A DNA stretch of 53,161 nt from Myxococcales bacterium (GTDB lineage Bacteria > Myxococcota_A > UBA9160 > UBA4427). Below, one piece after another: positions 8,710 through 17,197 of this stretch; positions within the stretch are counted from its first letter, which is position 1, and every line of letters starts with the position of its first letter. Under the pieces are notes generated by a model that did not search any database, had not been told where the DNA came from, and saw only the letters and a program-made list of their open reading frames with translations. The DNA is taken from the NCBI GenBank assembly GCA_012959665.1, contig DUCT01000160.1:33484-86644 (forward strand), written 5' to 3'. Both the position numbers and the translations under genes were made by a program.

Positions 8710-9366
8710 GTGCGGGAATACGAACTCAATATCATCATCCAGCCGGAGATCTCGGAAGAGGGCTCGGCCACGATCCTGGGCCGTCTCTATGAATTGCTCG
8801 AGGCCGGCCCCTCAATCCGCCTACTCTGCGATGATCTCGGCAAGCGCAAGCTCGCCTACGAGGTCAACCGTTTCCAGAAGGGGCACTACTACCTGCTGTC
8901 CTTTCTCGATCCCGGACCGGTGGTGTCCGAACTCGAAAGAGTGCTGCGTCTTGAAGAATCTGTGCTGCGCTTCCTGACGGTCAAAGTCAACGACGATGTG
9001 ACCGATATCGAGGGTAGGGTGGCCGAGGCCAAGGAGCGCGAAGAAGAGCTCGCGAAGCGCGCCGCTGACAAGGCTACGCGAGAAGCCGAAGAGGCCAAGT
9101 CTCGAGCCGAGGCCGAGGCCCTTGCCGCCGAGCGTGCGGCCGCCGCCGCGGAAGCGAAGGCGACAGAGGAAGCAGATGCGAGCGAGGCAGTAGGGGAGGT
9201 CGCTGGGGCTGAGCCCGAGTCCGCCGCCGATGAAACCCCGGCCAAAGACGCTCCTGTGGTTCCGGCTGAGGAGACAGAGGCCGAACCGGCAGCCAGTGCC
9301 GATGAGGCTGCTGCGCCCGGGAAGCCAGAGGCGAAAGCGGACGGAAGTGAGGAGGAACAATCATGA
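8710..9366 (+). CDS. rpsF: 30S ribosomal protein S6 with long Ala/Glu-rich C-terminal extension
   Basis: S6 binds S18 on the platform of the small subunit. Residues 1-95 are the S6 fold ([46 protein letters not shown]). Residues from about 100 to 218 form an extension: first a likely coiled coil ([20 protein letters not shown]), then an Ala/Glu/Pro-rich acidic disordered tail. The start is the GTG at 8710, 11 bases after AGGAGG; the track start at 8674 would add 12 non-homologous residues. Common S6 proteins are 95-140 residues, so this one is unusually long. The stop overlaps the S18 start (ATGA). Confidence 0.93.
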   Translation: MREYELNIIIQPEISEEGSATILGRLYELLEAGPSIRLLCDDLGKRKLAYEVNRFQKGHYYLLSFLDPGPVVSELERVLRLEESVLRFLTVKVNDDVTDIEGRVAEAKEREEELAKRAADKATREAEEAKSRAEAEALAAERAAAAAEAKATEEADASEAVGEVAGAEPESAADETPAKDAPVVPAEETEAEPAASADEAAAPGKPEAKADGSEEEQS

Positions 9367-9839
9367 GCGAATCCGATAACTCCGAGGCAGGTGCACGCCC
9401 GGCTGGGCCCCCTGCATCCCCCGCTGGCGGAACCGGCGACAGTCGGCCGAGTCGAGGCCCCAGTGCTGATAGAGGTGATAGAGGTGATCGAGGTGATCGA
9501 GGTGACCGTGGAGATCGAGGTGACCGTGGCGACCGCGGCCCCCCGCGAGGCCCTTGGAGTGTCAAGGCCCAGCTTCGCTCTGCCGCGCGGAAGAAGGCCC
9601 GGAAGGGCCAGAAAAATGGCATGTTTCAGCGCAGGAAGGTGTGCCGCTTCTGCGCGGACAAGACTGCGGTTCTGAACTATCGAGAAGCGAAAACTCTCCG
9701 GCTCTTCATTTCAGAGACCGGTAAAATTACTCCGCGCAGAATCTCTGGAACCTGTTCCAAGCATCAGCGCAAGCTCGCGTCCGAGATCAAGCGGGCTCGT
9801 CATATCGCGCTGCTCCCGTACGCGCCGAGTCACTACTAG
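9363..9839 (+). CDS. rpsR: 30S ribosomal protein S18 with DRG-repeat N-terminal extension
   Basis: Residues from about 87 to 158 are S18, including [11 protein letters not shown] and [19 protein letters not shown]. The CxxC plus CxxH set suggests a zinc-binding (C+) S18. Residues 1-85 are a low-complexity extension with Pro/Gly-rich sequence and a run of seven Asp-Arg-Gly triplets, encoded by 9-bp DNA repeats at about 9473-9544. Typical S18 is about 75-90 residues. ATG 9363 overlaps the rpsF stop and gives the whole extension. An internal start nearer the core is less likely, because no good ribosome binding site is evident there. Confidence 0.92.
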   Translation: MSESDNSEAGARPAGPPASPAGGTGDSRPSRGPSADRGDRGDRGDRGDRGDRGDRGDRGPPRGPWSVKAQLRSAARKKARKGQKNGMFQRRKVCRFCADKTAVLNYREAKTLRLFISETGKITPRRISGTCSKHQRKLASEIKRARHIALLPYAPSHY

Positions 9840-9854
9840 GCGGAGGCTGAACCG

Positions 9855-10310
9855 ATGTCGCTGGTCAAAATTATTTTGAGCGAAGAGATACATCGCCTGG
9901 GCGTTGCGGGTGATTTGGTGAGCGTAAAACCCGGTTACGCGCGAAATTTCCTTCTACCCCAGGGAAAGGCCGTTTTGGCCACCCAGGGTAGGGTGAAGGA
10001 AGTTGAGCACCAGCAACGGATGATCAGCGATAAGCAGGCGAAGGAAATGAAGAACCTCGCAGCCCTGAAGACTCGCCTGGAAGCCGTTGTACTCGAGTTT
10101 GAGGCCCAGGCCGGCGAAGAGGGCAAGCTGTTCGGCTCGGTGACCGCCCAGCAGCTGGCCGACCAGTTGGCCGAAAAGGGGCAGATCGTGGATCGGCGCA
10201 AAATTTCGCTGGATGAGCCCATTCGGACCGTGGGTGAGCATACGGTTTCGATCCGGATGCAGGGTGATATGGTGGCCAATCTGAAGGTGATCGTCTCGGC
10301 GACGGACTGA
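9855..10310 (+). CDS. rplI: 50S ribosomal protein L9
   Basis: L9 sits at the base of the L1 stalk and helps maintain reading frame. The 151-residue protein has the N-domain signature VKIILSEEIHRLG...GDLVSVKPGYARNFLLPQGKA. A long charged connecting helix (residues about 45-75) and the C-terminal RNA-binding domain (KLFGSVTAQQLADQL, GEHTVSIRM) follow. It lies 15 bases after rpsR with a GGCGGAGG-type ribosome binding site. A weak CGGAT/ATCCG stem followed by GCTCTTTT at 10311-10336 could attenuate transcription before dnaB. Confidence 0.97.
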   Translation: MSLVKIILSEEIHRLGVAGDLVSVKPGYARNFLLPQGKAVLATQGRVKEVEHQQRMISDKQAKEMKNLAALKTRLEAVVLEFEAQAGEEGKLFGSVTAQQLADQLAEKGQIVDRRKISLDEPIRTVGEHTVSIRMQGDMVANLKVIVSATD

Positions 10311-10663
10311 CGGATCCGAGGGCATCCGGCTCTTTTGCGTGCCGGGGTTTGAGTGCCAGGATTCGCGTGCCGGGCTTAGCGCTTGGGATTAGCGCTTGGG
10401 ATTGTTCGTGCCGATTCGTTGTCGCCCTCTGGACAGCCGATCTGGTGGGTCGCGGATTCCCCCCCCTGAGTTGAGGCCGAGGGGCTTGAGATCTTGGGTC
10501 TGCGCTCGCTTCTCGCGGAGCTCGCATCGCCGAAAAACCCATTCTCGGAACTTCTTTGGCGAATGCGTAATTGGAGCTTCCCGCTTCCGCATGTCCAATG
10601 ATATGATGCTTCGACCGGCGGTCCCCGGTCCATTTCGGCCTGGGACTACCGAGGGGGGGGTGG
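10311..10663 (+). other. rplI-dnaB spacer, 353 bp, with short direct repeats
   Basis: No credible gene. It contains a weak stem with a short T run right after rplI (10311-10336), imperfect copies of GCGTGCCGGG, and two exact tandem copies of the 13-mer TTAGCGCTTGGGA at 10376-10401. Further on, a TATGAT element near 10605 could serve as a -10 box for a separate dnaB promoter, but I see no matching -35. The spacer ends in GAGGGGGGGG, the likely ribosome binding site of dnaB. Confidence 0.5.
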
Positions 10664-12145
10664 ATGAGTCTCGACGGGATTCCCGGTGGGTCCGCGGGTT
10701 CAACTCAAGGCCGCAGCTTGGGTATGAGTGCGGGCCGAGAGCCGCCCCACGACCTGTCCGCCGAGAAGGCGGTGTTGTCGGCGATTCTCCTCGACAATGG
10801 CGTCATCCATTCTTTGGTGACGGAGTTGAAGGAGGAGGATTTTTATCACCCCGCTCACCAACTTCTCTTTCGGGCCATGGTGCAGCTCAAGGACCGCAAT
10901 CAACCCGTCGACCTAACGACCCTCAATACCCATCTGCAGGTGGAAGATCTGCTGGATGCTGTGGGCGGCGTGGTGCTCTTGGCCGAGATCGCCGACTACG
11001 AAGCGACGGCGGCCAATGTCATGCACTACGCGGGAATCGTCCGGGAGGGGGCCAAGAAGCGGAACCTGATTAGCGTGGCCTCGGAGATCGCTAGCCTGGG
11101 CTACGACCGTCGGGAATCTGCAGATAAACTCCTCGACAGCGCCCAGAGCCGTATTTTTTCTCTGGGTCAAGAGCAGGGCAGCCAGACTCTTCAAAGCTTG
11201 AAGACAGGCGTACACGACGCGATGGATCACGTCGATATGCTGATGAACCGCAGCGGCGAGTTGACCGGGCTTTCCACCGGGTATGCCAAGCTCGATCAAC
11301 TGACCGGAGGGCTACAGCCCGGAGATCTTTTCATCCTGGCCGCTCGGCCCAGTATGGGAAAGACAGCGCTGGCCCTGAATATTGCGCGCAATGCCGCAGT
11401 GGATGGGGGCAAGACCGTAGCGGTCTTCTCGTTGGAAATGACGACCCGCTCGCTGATCATGCGCATGCTTTCCTCCGAGGCCCAGGTGGATTTTGCAACG
11501 TTTCGGAGTGGTCTAATTTCAGGCGAAGTGCACGGGCGGCTGATGGTTTCGGCCGCCCGGCTCGCCGAGGCCGGCGTGTGGATCGACGACACGGGCGCGG
11601 CGACTGTGCTCGAGATCCGCTCCAAGAGTCGCCGTCTGCGTGCCGAGCATGGCCTCGACCTGGTGGTGGTCGACTATCTGCAACTTGCTCACGGCGACGG
11701 CGGAGCCGGTAGCCGCGAGCAGGAAATTTCTGAGATCAGCCGAGGCCTGAAGGGCCTGGCCAAGGAGTTGAATATTCCCGTCCTGGCGCTCTCTCAGCTG
11801 AACCGCGGACCCGAGACTCGTAAGGAGGACAAGCGCCCGATGCTGGCCGACTTGCGCGAATCGGGCGCGATTGAGCAGGACGCCGACATCATTGGCTTCA
11901 TTTATCGCGACGTGGTCTACAATCGGGAAACCGAGCACGAGAACATGGCCGAGTTGATCATCGCCAAGCAGCGCAATGGGCCTACGGATACGGTGAAGCT
12001 CGAATTCGAAGGTCGTTACGCCCAGTTCCGCGACTGGCCCATTTCCGATGATCCTTATGGGGGAGCGAGCGGCAGTGGCGGCTTCTCCGGTGGGGACTCC
12101 GGCTTCCAAGGCCGCGGCGGGTACGCGGACGACGATCCCTTTTGA
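10664..12145 (+). CDS. dnaB: Replicative DNA helicase DnaB with SSB-like C-terminal tip
   Basis: Hexameric 5'-3' helicase of the replication fork. The 493 residues comprise an unstructured start, the DnaB N-domain (about 28-130), the linker, and the RecA-like ATPase. Walker A is ARPSMGKT (227-234) and Walker B is LVVVDYLQL; downstream motifs are LALSQLNRG and LRESGAIEQDADII. No intein interrupts it. After the last conserved block the protein ends in about 30 Gly/Ser-rich residues closing with ADDDPF. This resembles the SSB C-terminal tip (DDDIPF) and is not a standard part of DnaB. The gene is in its common place after rpsF-rpsR-rplI, but no ssb is present in the cluster. Confidence 0.96.
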   Translation: MSLDGIPGGSAGSTQGRSLGMSAGREPPHDLSAEKAVLSAILLDNGVIHSLVTELKEEDFYHPAHQLLFRAMVQLKDRNQPVDLTTLNTHLQVEDLLDAVGGVVLLAEIADYEATAANVMHYAGIVREGAKKRNLISVASEIASLGYDRRESADKLLDSAQSRIFSLGQEQGSQTLQSLKTGVHDAMDHVDMLMNRSGELTGLSTGYAKLDQLTGGLQPGDLFILAARPSMGKTALALNIARNAAVDGGKTVAVFSLEMTTRSLIMRMLSSEAQVDFATFRSGLISGEVHGRLMVSAARLAEAGVWIDDTGAATVLEIRSKSRRLRAEHGLDLVVVDYLQLAHGDGGAGSREQEISEISRGLKGLAKELNIPVLALSQLNRGPETRKEDKRPMLADLRESGAIEQDADIIGFIYRDVVYNRETEHENMAELIIAKQRNGPTDTVKLEFEGRYAQFRDWPISDDPYGGASGSGGFSGGDSGFQGRGGYADDDPF

Positions 12146-12265
12146 GTGAGTGCGCACTAGACCAAAATTTCGTGAACTCGACGCCCTTTCCGACTCTTCA
12201 TATACTGGTTTCCGAGTTCCAATCCTTTATTTTCCGAGCCCCAACTGATCGCCCGTGAGCGAGAT

Positions 12266-13195
12266 GTGAGGAGACCGTTGCCCTCCGCGCTGCAAGCCCG
12301 TGGCCTTCGAGCAGGCGCCCGCATCGGAATCGCGGCGCCCGCGGGTGTCGTCGATCCCGTGTGTCTAGAAGCGGGCGAGCAGGCCCTGCGTGGAATGGGG
12401 TTTGAGCCCGTTCGTCGGAGCGATCTCACCGAGGGTGCGGGCTACCTGGCTGGGGAGGATGCCCGCCGGGCCGAGGAACTAAGCGAGTTGGTCGCTGCCC
12501 CGGACATTGATGGCATTATTTGTGCTCGTGGCGGCTACGGGAGCAGTCGCCTGCTCGAAAGCCTGGATGCCAAGGCCTTTCGGCGGGCGCGAAAACCCTT
12601 GGTCGGATACAGCGACATCACTTCCCTGCTGCTTTGGCAATGGCAATCAGCGGGCTTGATGGGGATTCACGGTCCAATGCTCGAGCGCGAAGGTGGGCTC
12701 CCGGAAGAAATGGCCGAATCCCTGCGTTGCGCCCTGTTGGGCGAACTCGGTGGGGCGACCCTTGTGGGCCGACCCGGGGTGTCCGGGCGCGCGGAGGGTC
12801 GACTCCTCGGCGGGTCTCTCACCTTGGTGACCGCGAGCCTGGGCACGGCCTGGGAAGTGGATACCCGGGCCTCCATTCTCTTGCTTGAGGAGGTGGGGGA
12901 GCAGCCCTACCGCATCGACCGCATGCTCGAGCAGTTGCGCGCGGCCGGGAAGTTGGATGCCCTCGCGGGCGTGGGCATCGGAAGCCTCGAGGGGTGCCTG
13001 GACGAACGCTACCCCGAGCGGAGCGCCGAAACAGTGTTGCGGGAATTCCTGGATCCCCTGGGCATCCCCGTGGTATTTGGCCTGCCTTTTGGGCATGGTG
13101 CGCAAAATCTATCTTGGTCATTTGGGGGTCGGGCGGTGCTTGACGGTGATCGCGGCGAGTTGAAAATGGTAGAGTCCGCGGTCACGACTCGCTGA
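12266..13195 (+). CDS. ldcA: LD-carboxypeptidase (murein tetrapeptidase), peptidase family S66
   Basis: Removes the terminal D-Ala from cytoplasmic murein tetrapeptides so that the tripeptide can be reused. In this 309-residue protein the S66 triad is recognisable: Ser116 in VGYSDITS, a Glu near 208 in LLLEEVGEQPYRIDRM, and His277 in PFGHGAQN. The N-terminal ARGGYGSSRLL motif also fits. The start is uncertain: GTG at 12266 or TTG at 12278. No signal peptide is seen, in line with a cytoplasmic recycling enzyme. Mpl, which uses the tripeptide product, lies two genes downstream on the same strand. Confidence 0.93.
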   Translation: MRRPLPSALQARGLRAGARIGIAAPAGVVDPVCLEAGEQALRGMGFEPVRRSDLTEGAGYLAGEDARRAEELSELVAAPDIDGIICARGGYGSSRLLESLDAKAFRRARKPLVGYSDITSLLLWQWQSAGLMGIHGPMLEREGGLPEEMAESLRCALLGELGGATLVGRPGVSGRAEGRLLGGSLTLVTASLGTAWEVDTRASILLLEEVGEQPYRIDRMLEQLRAAGKLDALAGVGIGSLEGCLDERYPERSAETVLREFLDPLGIPVVFGLPFGHGAQNLSWSFGGRAVLDGDRGELKMVESAVTTR

Positions 13196-13287
13196 TCCCC
13201 CCTAGCCGAGCCTTGGAACTGCCCGTGGGCGAGTGATGCTCCGGGAAGCGGCTTGCAGCCTGGCATTTATTGGACGGATCGGGAGAC

Positions 13288-14454
13288 ATGAAGCGAAGTC
13301 TGATCAAGCGAAAATTGGGGAAAGTCGAGCGCACTCTCGACAAGGCAATCGAGAGCGCGGAAATACCCGGCGCGGTGGTGCTTGCACGGATGCCGCGAGA
13401 GGGCGAGGTGCTTGAATTCGCCTGGGCTCAGGGTTTTTCGACCATGCGGCCCGAGCGTTTGCCCATGACGCGCGAGACCATCTTCGACTTGGCCTCTTTG
13501 ACGAAGAGCCTTGCCACCACGACCGGCGTGATGAGGTTGATGGAGGATGGCCTCGTCGCTCTCGACGATCCGGTGGCCAAGTACCTGCCGGTTTTCGGCG
13601 AACGTGACAAGGAAGCCGTGACCGTGCGCCACTTGCTGACCCACTCGGCCGGTCTCAAGCCTTGGAGGGGTTATCACGAACTCATGCTCGAGAGAGAGAC
13701 CCGCACCGGCGAGCGCACAGTGGGAACCCCGGAAGGCCGTGCCTGGATCTTGGATCGGGTGCTGCGTTCGGGGCTGGTGCACGAACCCGGAGAAGCCGCG
13801 GTCTACGGCGATCTGGACTTCATCGCCCTGGGCGCTCTTGTTGAAGAGGTCTCAGGACAACCCTTGGAGCTGTTTTGCGCCGAACGAATTTTTGAACCCC
13901 TGGGCATGAAGGAGACGGCTTTCCTGCCTCTCGCCGAGCCTGGCCACGAGGCGCTGGCTGTGCCCGAAGCAATTCGCCGGCGAATCGCCGCCACCGAAAA
14001 CTGTTCCTGGCGAAAGCGAATTCTCTGGGGCGAGGTTCACGATCCCAATGCCTTTGCCATGGGGGGGGTGGCGGGGCACGCGGGTCTTTTTGCGCCGGCC
14101 GATGACGTCATGACTTTTGCTCAGGCCTTTCTCGATGCCTGGCATGGCCGGAGCGAAGCATTGCCGCCGGCGCTTGTCAGGGAGTTCAGCGAGCGCCAGG
14201 AGATGCCCGAAAACTCGGACTGGGCTCTTGGCTGGGATACCCCTACCCAGGGACAGTCCTCATCAGGCAAATATTTTTCGGTCCGTTCCGTGGGGCACCT
14301 GGGTTTTACTGGGACATCTCTCTGGATCGATCTCGAACGCGAAGCAATTGTCGTGATGCTCACCAATCGAGTGCACCTGATCGCGAAGCGAAGTCGATTC
14401 GATCTTCGACCTCGAATTCATGATTTGATCATCGAAGGCCTCACGGCAGACTGA
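13288..14454 (+). CDS. Cytoplasmic beta-lactamase-fold serine hydrolase (class C/S12 type)
   Basis: A 388-residue serine hydrolase of the beta-lactamase/D-Ala-D-Ala carboxypeptidase fold. The SxxK motif is DLASLTKS with Ser70 and Lys73, YGDLDF takes the place of the YxN motif, and HLGFTGTS forms the KTG-like strand. No signal peptide is visible, unlike true penicillin-binding proteins. Its position between ldcA and mpl suggests that it acts on murein peptides in the cytoplasm, but esterase-like members of the fold are common, so the substrate is open. The start ATG 13288 follows GGGAG closely; the track start 13270 (TTG) is less likely. Confidence 0.85.
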   Translation: MKRSLIKRKLGKVERTLDKAIESAEIPGAVVLARMPREGEVLEFAWAQGFSTMRPERLPMTRETIFDLASLTKSLATTTGVMRLMEDGLVALDDPVAKYLPVFGERDKEAVTVRHLLTHSAGLKPWRGYHELMLERETRTGERTVGTPEGRAWILDRVLRSGLVHEPGEAAVYGDLDFIALGALVEEVSGQPLELFCAERIFEPLGMKETAFLPLAEPGHEALAVPEAIRRRIAATENCSWRKRILWGEVHDPNAFAMGGVAGHAGLFAPADDVMTFAQAFLDAWHGRSEALPPALVREFSERQEMPENSDWALGWDTPTQGQSSSGKYFSVRSVGHLGFTGTSLWIDLEREAIVVMLTNRVHLIAKRSRFDLRPRIHDLIIEGLTAD

Positions 14455-14464
14455 GAGAAAGTTG

Positions 14465-15910
14465 GTGAACGCCCTTCGCCACGTCCACTTTATCGCGATC
14501 GGCGGCACGGGAATGGGAAGCCTGGCGGGCCTTCTGAAGGCTCGAGGGCTCGAGATCACCGGCTCAGATCGTGCCCTCTACCCGCCCATGAGCACCGCCC
14601 TCGCGGAATGGGGCATCGATGTAGTCGAAGGCTTTCGCGCGGAGCATGTTCTCACGCGTCGCCCGGATCTGGTCGTGATCGGCAATGCGGTTCGGGGTGA
14701 TAATCCGGAGGCCCTGGCGGCGATCGAGGCTGGGTTGCCGTATCGATCGTTTGCCGATGCGCTCTATGAACTGGCCATTGCATCCAAGCACAGCCTCGCA
14801 GTCACCGGGACCCACGGAAAGACGACGACGACGAGCCTCTGCGCCTATCTGCTTCACGCGACAGGCCGGGATCCCTCGTTTCTGGTCGGGGGGATTGCGC
14901 GAGATTTTGAGAGTCCGTTCAGGGAAGGGGCGGGCGACCATTTCGTCGTGGAAGGCGATGAGTACGACACGGCCTTCTTTGACAAAACACCGAAGTTCTT
15001 TCACTACCACCCCGAAACCTTGATTATCACCTCAGTGGAATTTGATCACGCCGATATCTATCGCGATCTTGCGGCGGTGAAGTCCGTGTTTGCCCAGTTG
15101 GTCAGGAACATGCCTCAGTCGGGGACCATCATCGCCAGCTGGGACCACCCCACCGTGCGGGAGGTGGTCGCCAACTCACCGTGTCGGGTGATCCGGTATG
15201 GCGTGGGAGAAGTTGGGAACGAGCAAGCCTCCGATATTGATTTTATGGCCCATTCCCTCGAAGTCAGTCCGGAGGGAACCCGTTTCGCCCTCGAGAGCCC
15301 AGGCGCATCGGTTCAGACTCTCCTGCTGCCTCTGCACGGCCGTTTCAACGTAGAGAATGCGGTGGCGGCCCTGGTCGCGGCCCACGTGCTCGGGGTTTCG
15401 TTGGAGGAGAGCGGGGCCGTTCTGCCCGGCTTTCAGGGTGTAAAGCGGAGGCAGGAGCTGAGGGGATGCGAGGGAGGGGTTCGCGTCATCGATGATTTCG
15501 CGCATCACCCTACGGCGGTTCGGGGAAGCATTGAGGCCTTGCGCTCGCGTTACGTTACCGGACGCCTTCTTGCTGTATTTGAGCCACGCTCAAATACCAG
15601 CCGAAGAAAGCTATTCCAGCAAGAATATGTGGATGCCTTGAAGGGCGCAGACGCGGTGCTGGCCTTGGAGGTGCCTGCCGAGCCCATCTACAGTGCCACG
15701 GGAGAAGTGACTGAACTTTTCTCTGCCCCAGAACTGGCCTCTGCCCTTGGGGCCAAAGGGATCGAGGCGGGCTCTTTCGCAAGCGTCGAAGCCATTGTGG
15801 CTCACCTGGTCGGGGGAGCGCAGGACGGGGACACTGTGCTGATCATGAGCAATGGTGGCTTCGGAAATATTTGGGAAAAACTGCTCGACGCCCTGAAGGG
15901 CCGAGATTGA
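14465..15910 (+). CDS. mpl: UDP-N-acetylmuramate:L-Ala-gamma-D-Glu-meso-DAP ligase
   Basis: Reattaches the recycled murein tripeptide to UDP-MurNAc. This 481-residue Mur ligase shows the MurC/Mpl N-domain glycine motif HFIAIGGTGMGSLAGLL and the ATP loop GTHGKTTTTS near residue 116. The Mpl-specific VEGDEYDTAFFDKTPKFFHY and the C-domain motifs DDFAHHPTAV and EPRSNTSRR follow. The EYDTAFFDK block separates Mpl from MurC. GTG 14465 and TTG 14462 are adjacent in-frame starts. It forms a co-directional group with ldcA and the serine hydrolase, and indicates meso-DAP murein recycling. Confidence 0.96.
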   Translation: MNALRHVHFIAIGGTGMGSLAGLLKARGLEITGSDRALYPPMSTALAEWGIDVVEGFRAEHVLTRRPDLVVIGNAVRGDNPEALAAIEAGLPYRSFADALYELAIASKHSLAVTGTHGKTTTTSLCAYLLHATGRDPSFLVGGIARDFESPFREGAGDHFVVEGDEYDTAFFDKTPKFFHYHPETLIITSVEFDHADIYRDLAAVKSVFAQLVRNMPQSGTIIASWDHPTVREVVANSPCRVIRYGVGEVGNEQASDIDFMAHSLEVSPEGTRFALESPGASVQTLLLPLHGRFNVENAVAALVAAHVLGVSLEESGAVLPGFQGVKRRQELRGCEGGVRVIDDFAHHPTAVRGSIEALRSRYVTGRLLAVFEPRSNTSRRKLFQQEYVDALKGADAVLALEVPAEPIYSATGEVTELFSAPELASALGAKGIEAGSFASVEAIVAHLVGGAQDGDTVLIMSNGGFGNIWEKLLDALKGRD

Positions 15911-15997
15911 CGCGGAACTCAGGTCTTCGGGAAGCAAGAGAGAACCCAGCGATCGGAACGAGAGGTTCCGAGCGAAACGGCTCGGGTCCAAGGCAGC

Positions 15998-16031
15998 GAT
16001 TGGAAGTGATTGGAATTGGAAGCGATTGGAT
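15998..16031 (+). repeat. GATTGGAA short repeats in convergent mpl/padR spacer
   Basis: Four copies of an octamer close to GATTGGAA start at 15998, 16008, 16014 and 16024, so the spacing is 10, 6 and 10 bases. They lie in the 120-bp spacer between mpl and the convergent padR. The array is weaker and shorter than the 15-bp arrays elsewhere. No stem-loop with T tract is seen in this spacer. Confidence 0.6.
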
Positions 16032-16621
16032 TAGAGGGACGCCGATAGGCGCTCGTCTTGGTGAAACGCAGGAGCCGTCACGATGTTCGGGTCTTGGGTC
16101 ATCGCAAGAATCTTTTCCAACAGCCGAACCCGCAAGCGGAGCATTTCGAAGCCATATTCGTGGGCGAGTTGTAGGCCCAGGGTCTGATTGCGACCGGTCG
16201 TCTCCATTGTCGACATAATTGTCGACATATTTGACTCATAGGCGGTAATCTCGCTGCGTAGGCTTTCCAGGCTTTCGGCGATCCACCCTCTTGCGTACTT
16301 AATCGTTTCATCAGTTTGCATCACGACCTTGAGCAGTAGCTGATCCCGAAAGCAGGGTTTCTCGTGAAAAAACTCGAGTAGCCACCTATGCAGATCGTTT
16401 CTCCCCGGCTCCGAGATGTAATAGGTCTTGCGCGCCCGTCCACTGTGAATCACGGACTTATGGGTGATGAAACCGTCCGCTTCCAGGGCGTGGAGGGCAG
16501 GGTAAATCGATGCATTCGTCATCGGATAGATCCATGAATACCGATTGGCGTGTTGCCGCAATAGGTAACCGTGCATGGGGCTTTCGTTGAGTAGTGCGAG
16601 GAGGGTGTGGCGTAGCGGCAT
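16031..16621 (-). CDS. PadR-family transcriptional regulator
   Basis: A 196-residue DNA-binding protein. Residues 1-75 are a PadR winged helix (LRHTLLALLNESPMHGYLLR, ASIYPALHALEADGFITHK, GRARKTYYISEPGR). The rest is the helical PadR C-terminal dimerisation domain (Vir_act_alpha_C type). PadR proteins usually repress a neighbouring transporter or catabolic gene and their own gene. Here no obvious target is adjacent: the next gene upstream is the thiD-mutS pair, ending over 570 bases away. A ribosome binding site resembling AAGGACG precedes the ATG. The effector is unknown. Confidence 0.92.
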   Translation of the reverse strand: MPLRHTLLALLNESPMHGYLLRQHANRYSWIYPMTNASIYPALHALEADGFITHKSVIHSGRARKTYYISEPGRNDLHRWLLEFFHEKPCFRDQLLLKVVMQTDETIKYARGWIAESLESLRSEITAYESNMSTIMSTMETTGRNQTLGLQLAHEYGFEMLRLRVRLLEKILAMTQDPNIVTAPAFHQDERLSASL

Positions 16622-17197
16622 GATGGGTTTCGTCCTTGTCGGTTTGTTGGTTCTCCTGAGAAAAATATTAGATATCGCTTATTAGAGGCCCCGTGAGGAT
16701 TTTGGTCTCGGGGGTCATTCAATGCTGTTTCTCGGCCCCTTTCATCGAGTACTAAGGGCAACAGGGCAACAGCGGAAAACATGGCAACAGAAAAAGATGA
16801 ATGAGCTTGGCATTGGCTTGGGACGCACGGATCTCTTCGGAATGGGACTCCTTGACGTCTCTATGGGTTAAACCCTACGTTACTGAATGGACCCTATCAT
16901 ATAAGTCGGTATTAGAATAGGTAAAAACCCTGAATTGTTAGATTATTTTTTTCTAATGTTTTGACTGATAAAATACTAATTCTTTTTGAAGAGTTGAAAT
17001 CATCATAGAATTCCACAAGTCTTGATCTCAAATGCATATCGAATGTTCAAGGGCTGCAGATCGCCACGGGAATCTAATGTATAACTAGCCATTCCCCGAG
17101 GGGGTGGAATTGGGGTCTCGAGTGGGCCTGGATTCGTGTAGCACCGGGAAAATACGCAACTCGGGGGCAGCCGAGTCGGGTGCAACAGGAAGAGGGC
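16622..17197. other. AT-rich intergenic region, 576 bp, no recognised gene
   Basis: Lies between the end of the mutS-like gene and the start of padR, both on the minus strand. The part from about 16900 to 17060 is much richer in A+T than the rest of the window, with runs such as ATTATTTTTTTCTAATG and GATAAAATACTAATTC. Both strands show only short unconvincing ORFs. It may hold promoters, a small RNA, or the remnant of an acquired segment; nothing in the sequence decides between these. Confidence 0.5.
16666..16686 (-). promoter_or_regulatory. Candidate promoter/operator of padR: direct repeat TCTAATA
   Basis: On the minus strand TCTAATA occurs twice with a 14-bp period (plus-strand TATTAGA at 16666-16672 and 16680-16686), 45-65 bases before the padR ATG. 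The repeat is AT-rich and -10-like, so it could be the promoter, a regulator site, or both. It does not match the ATGT-N-ACAT arrangement common for PadR operators. Confidence 0.3.

Noticed and set aside
13270-13287. Earlier TTG start for the serine hydrolase
   Set aside because: ATG 13288 has a purine-rich site just upstream and begins at the basic helix typical of the protein; the six extra residues add nothing recognisable.
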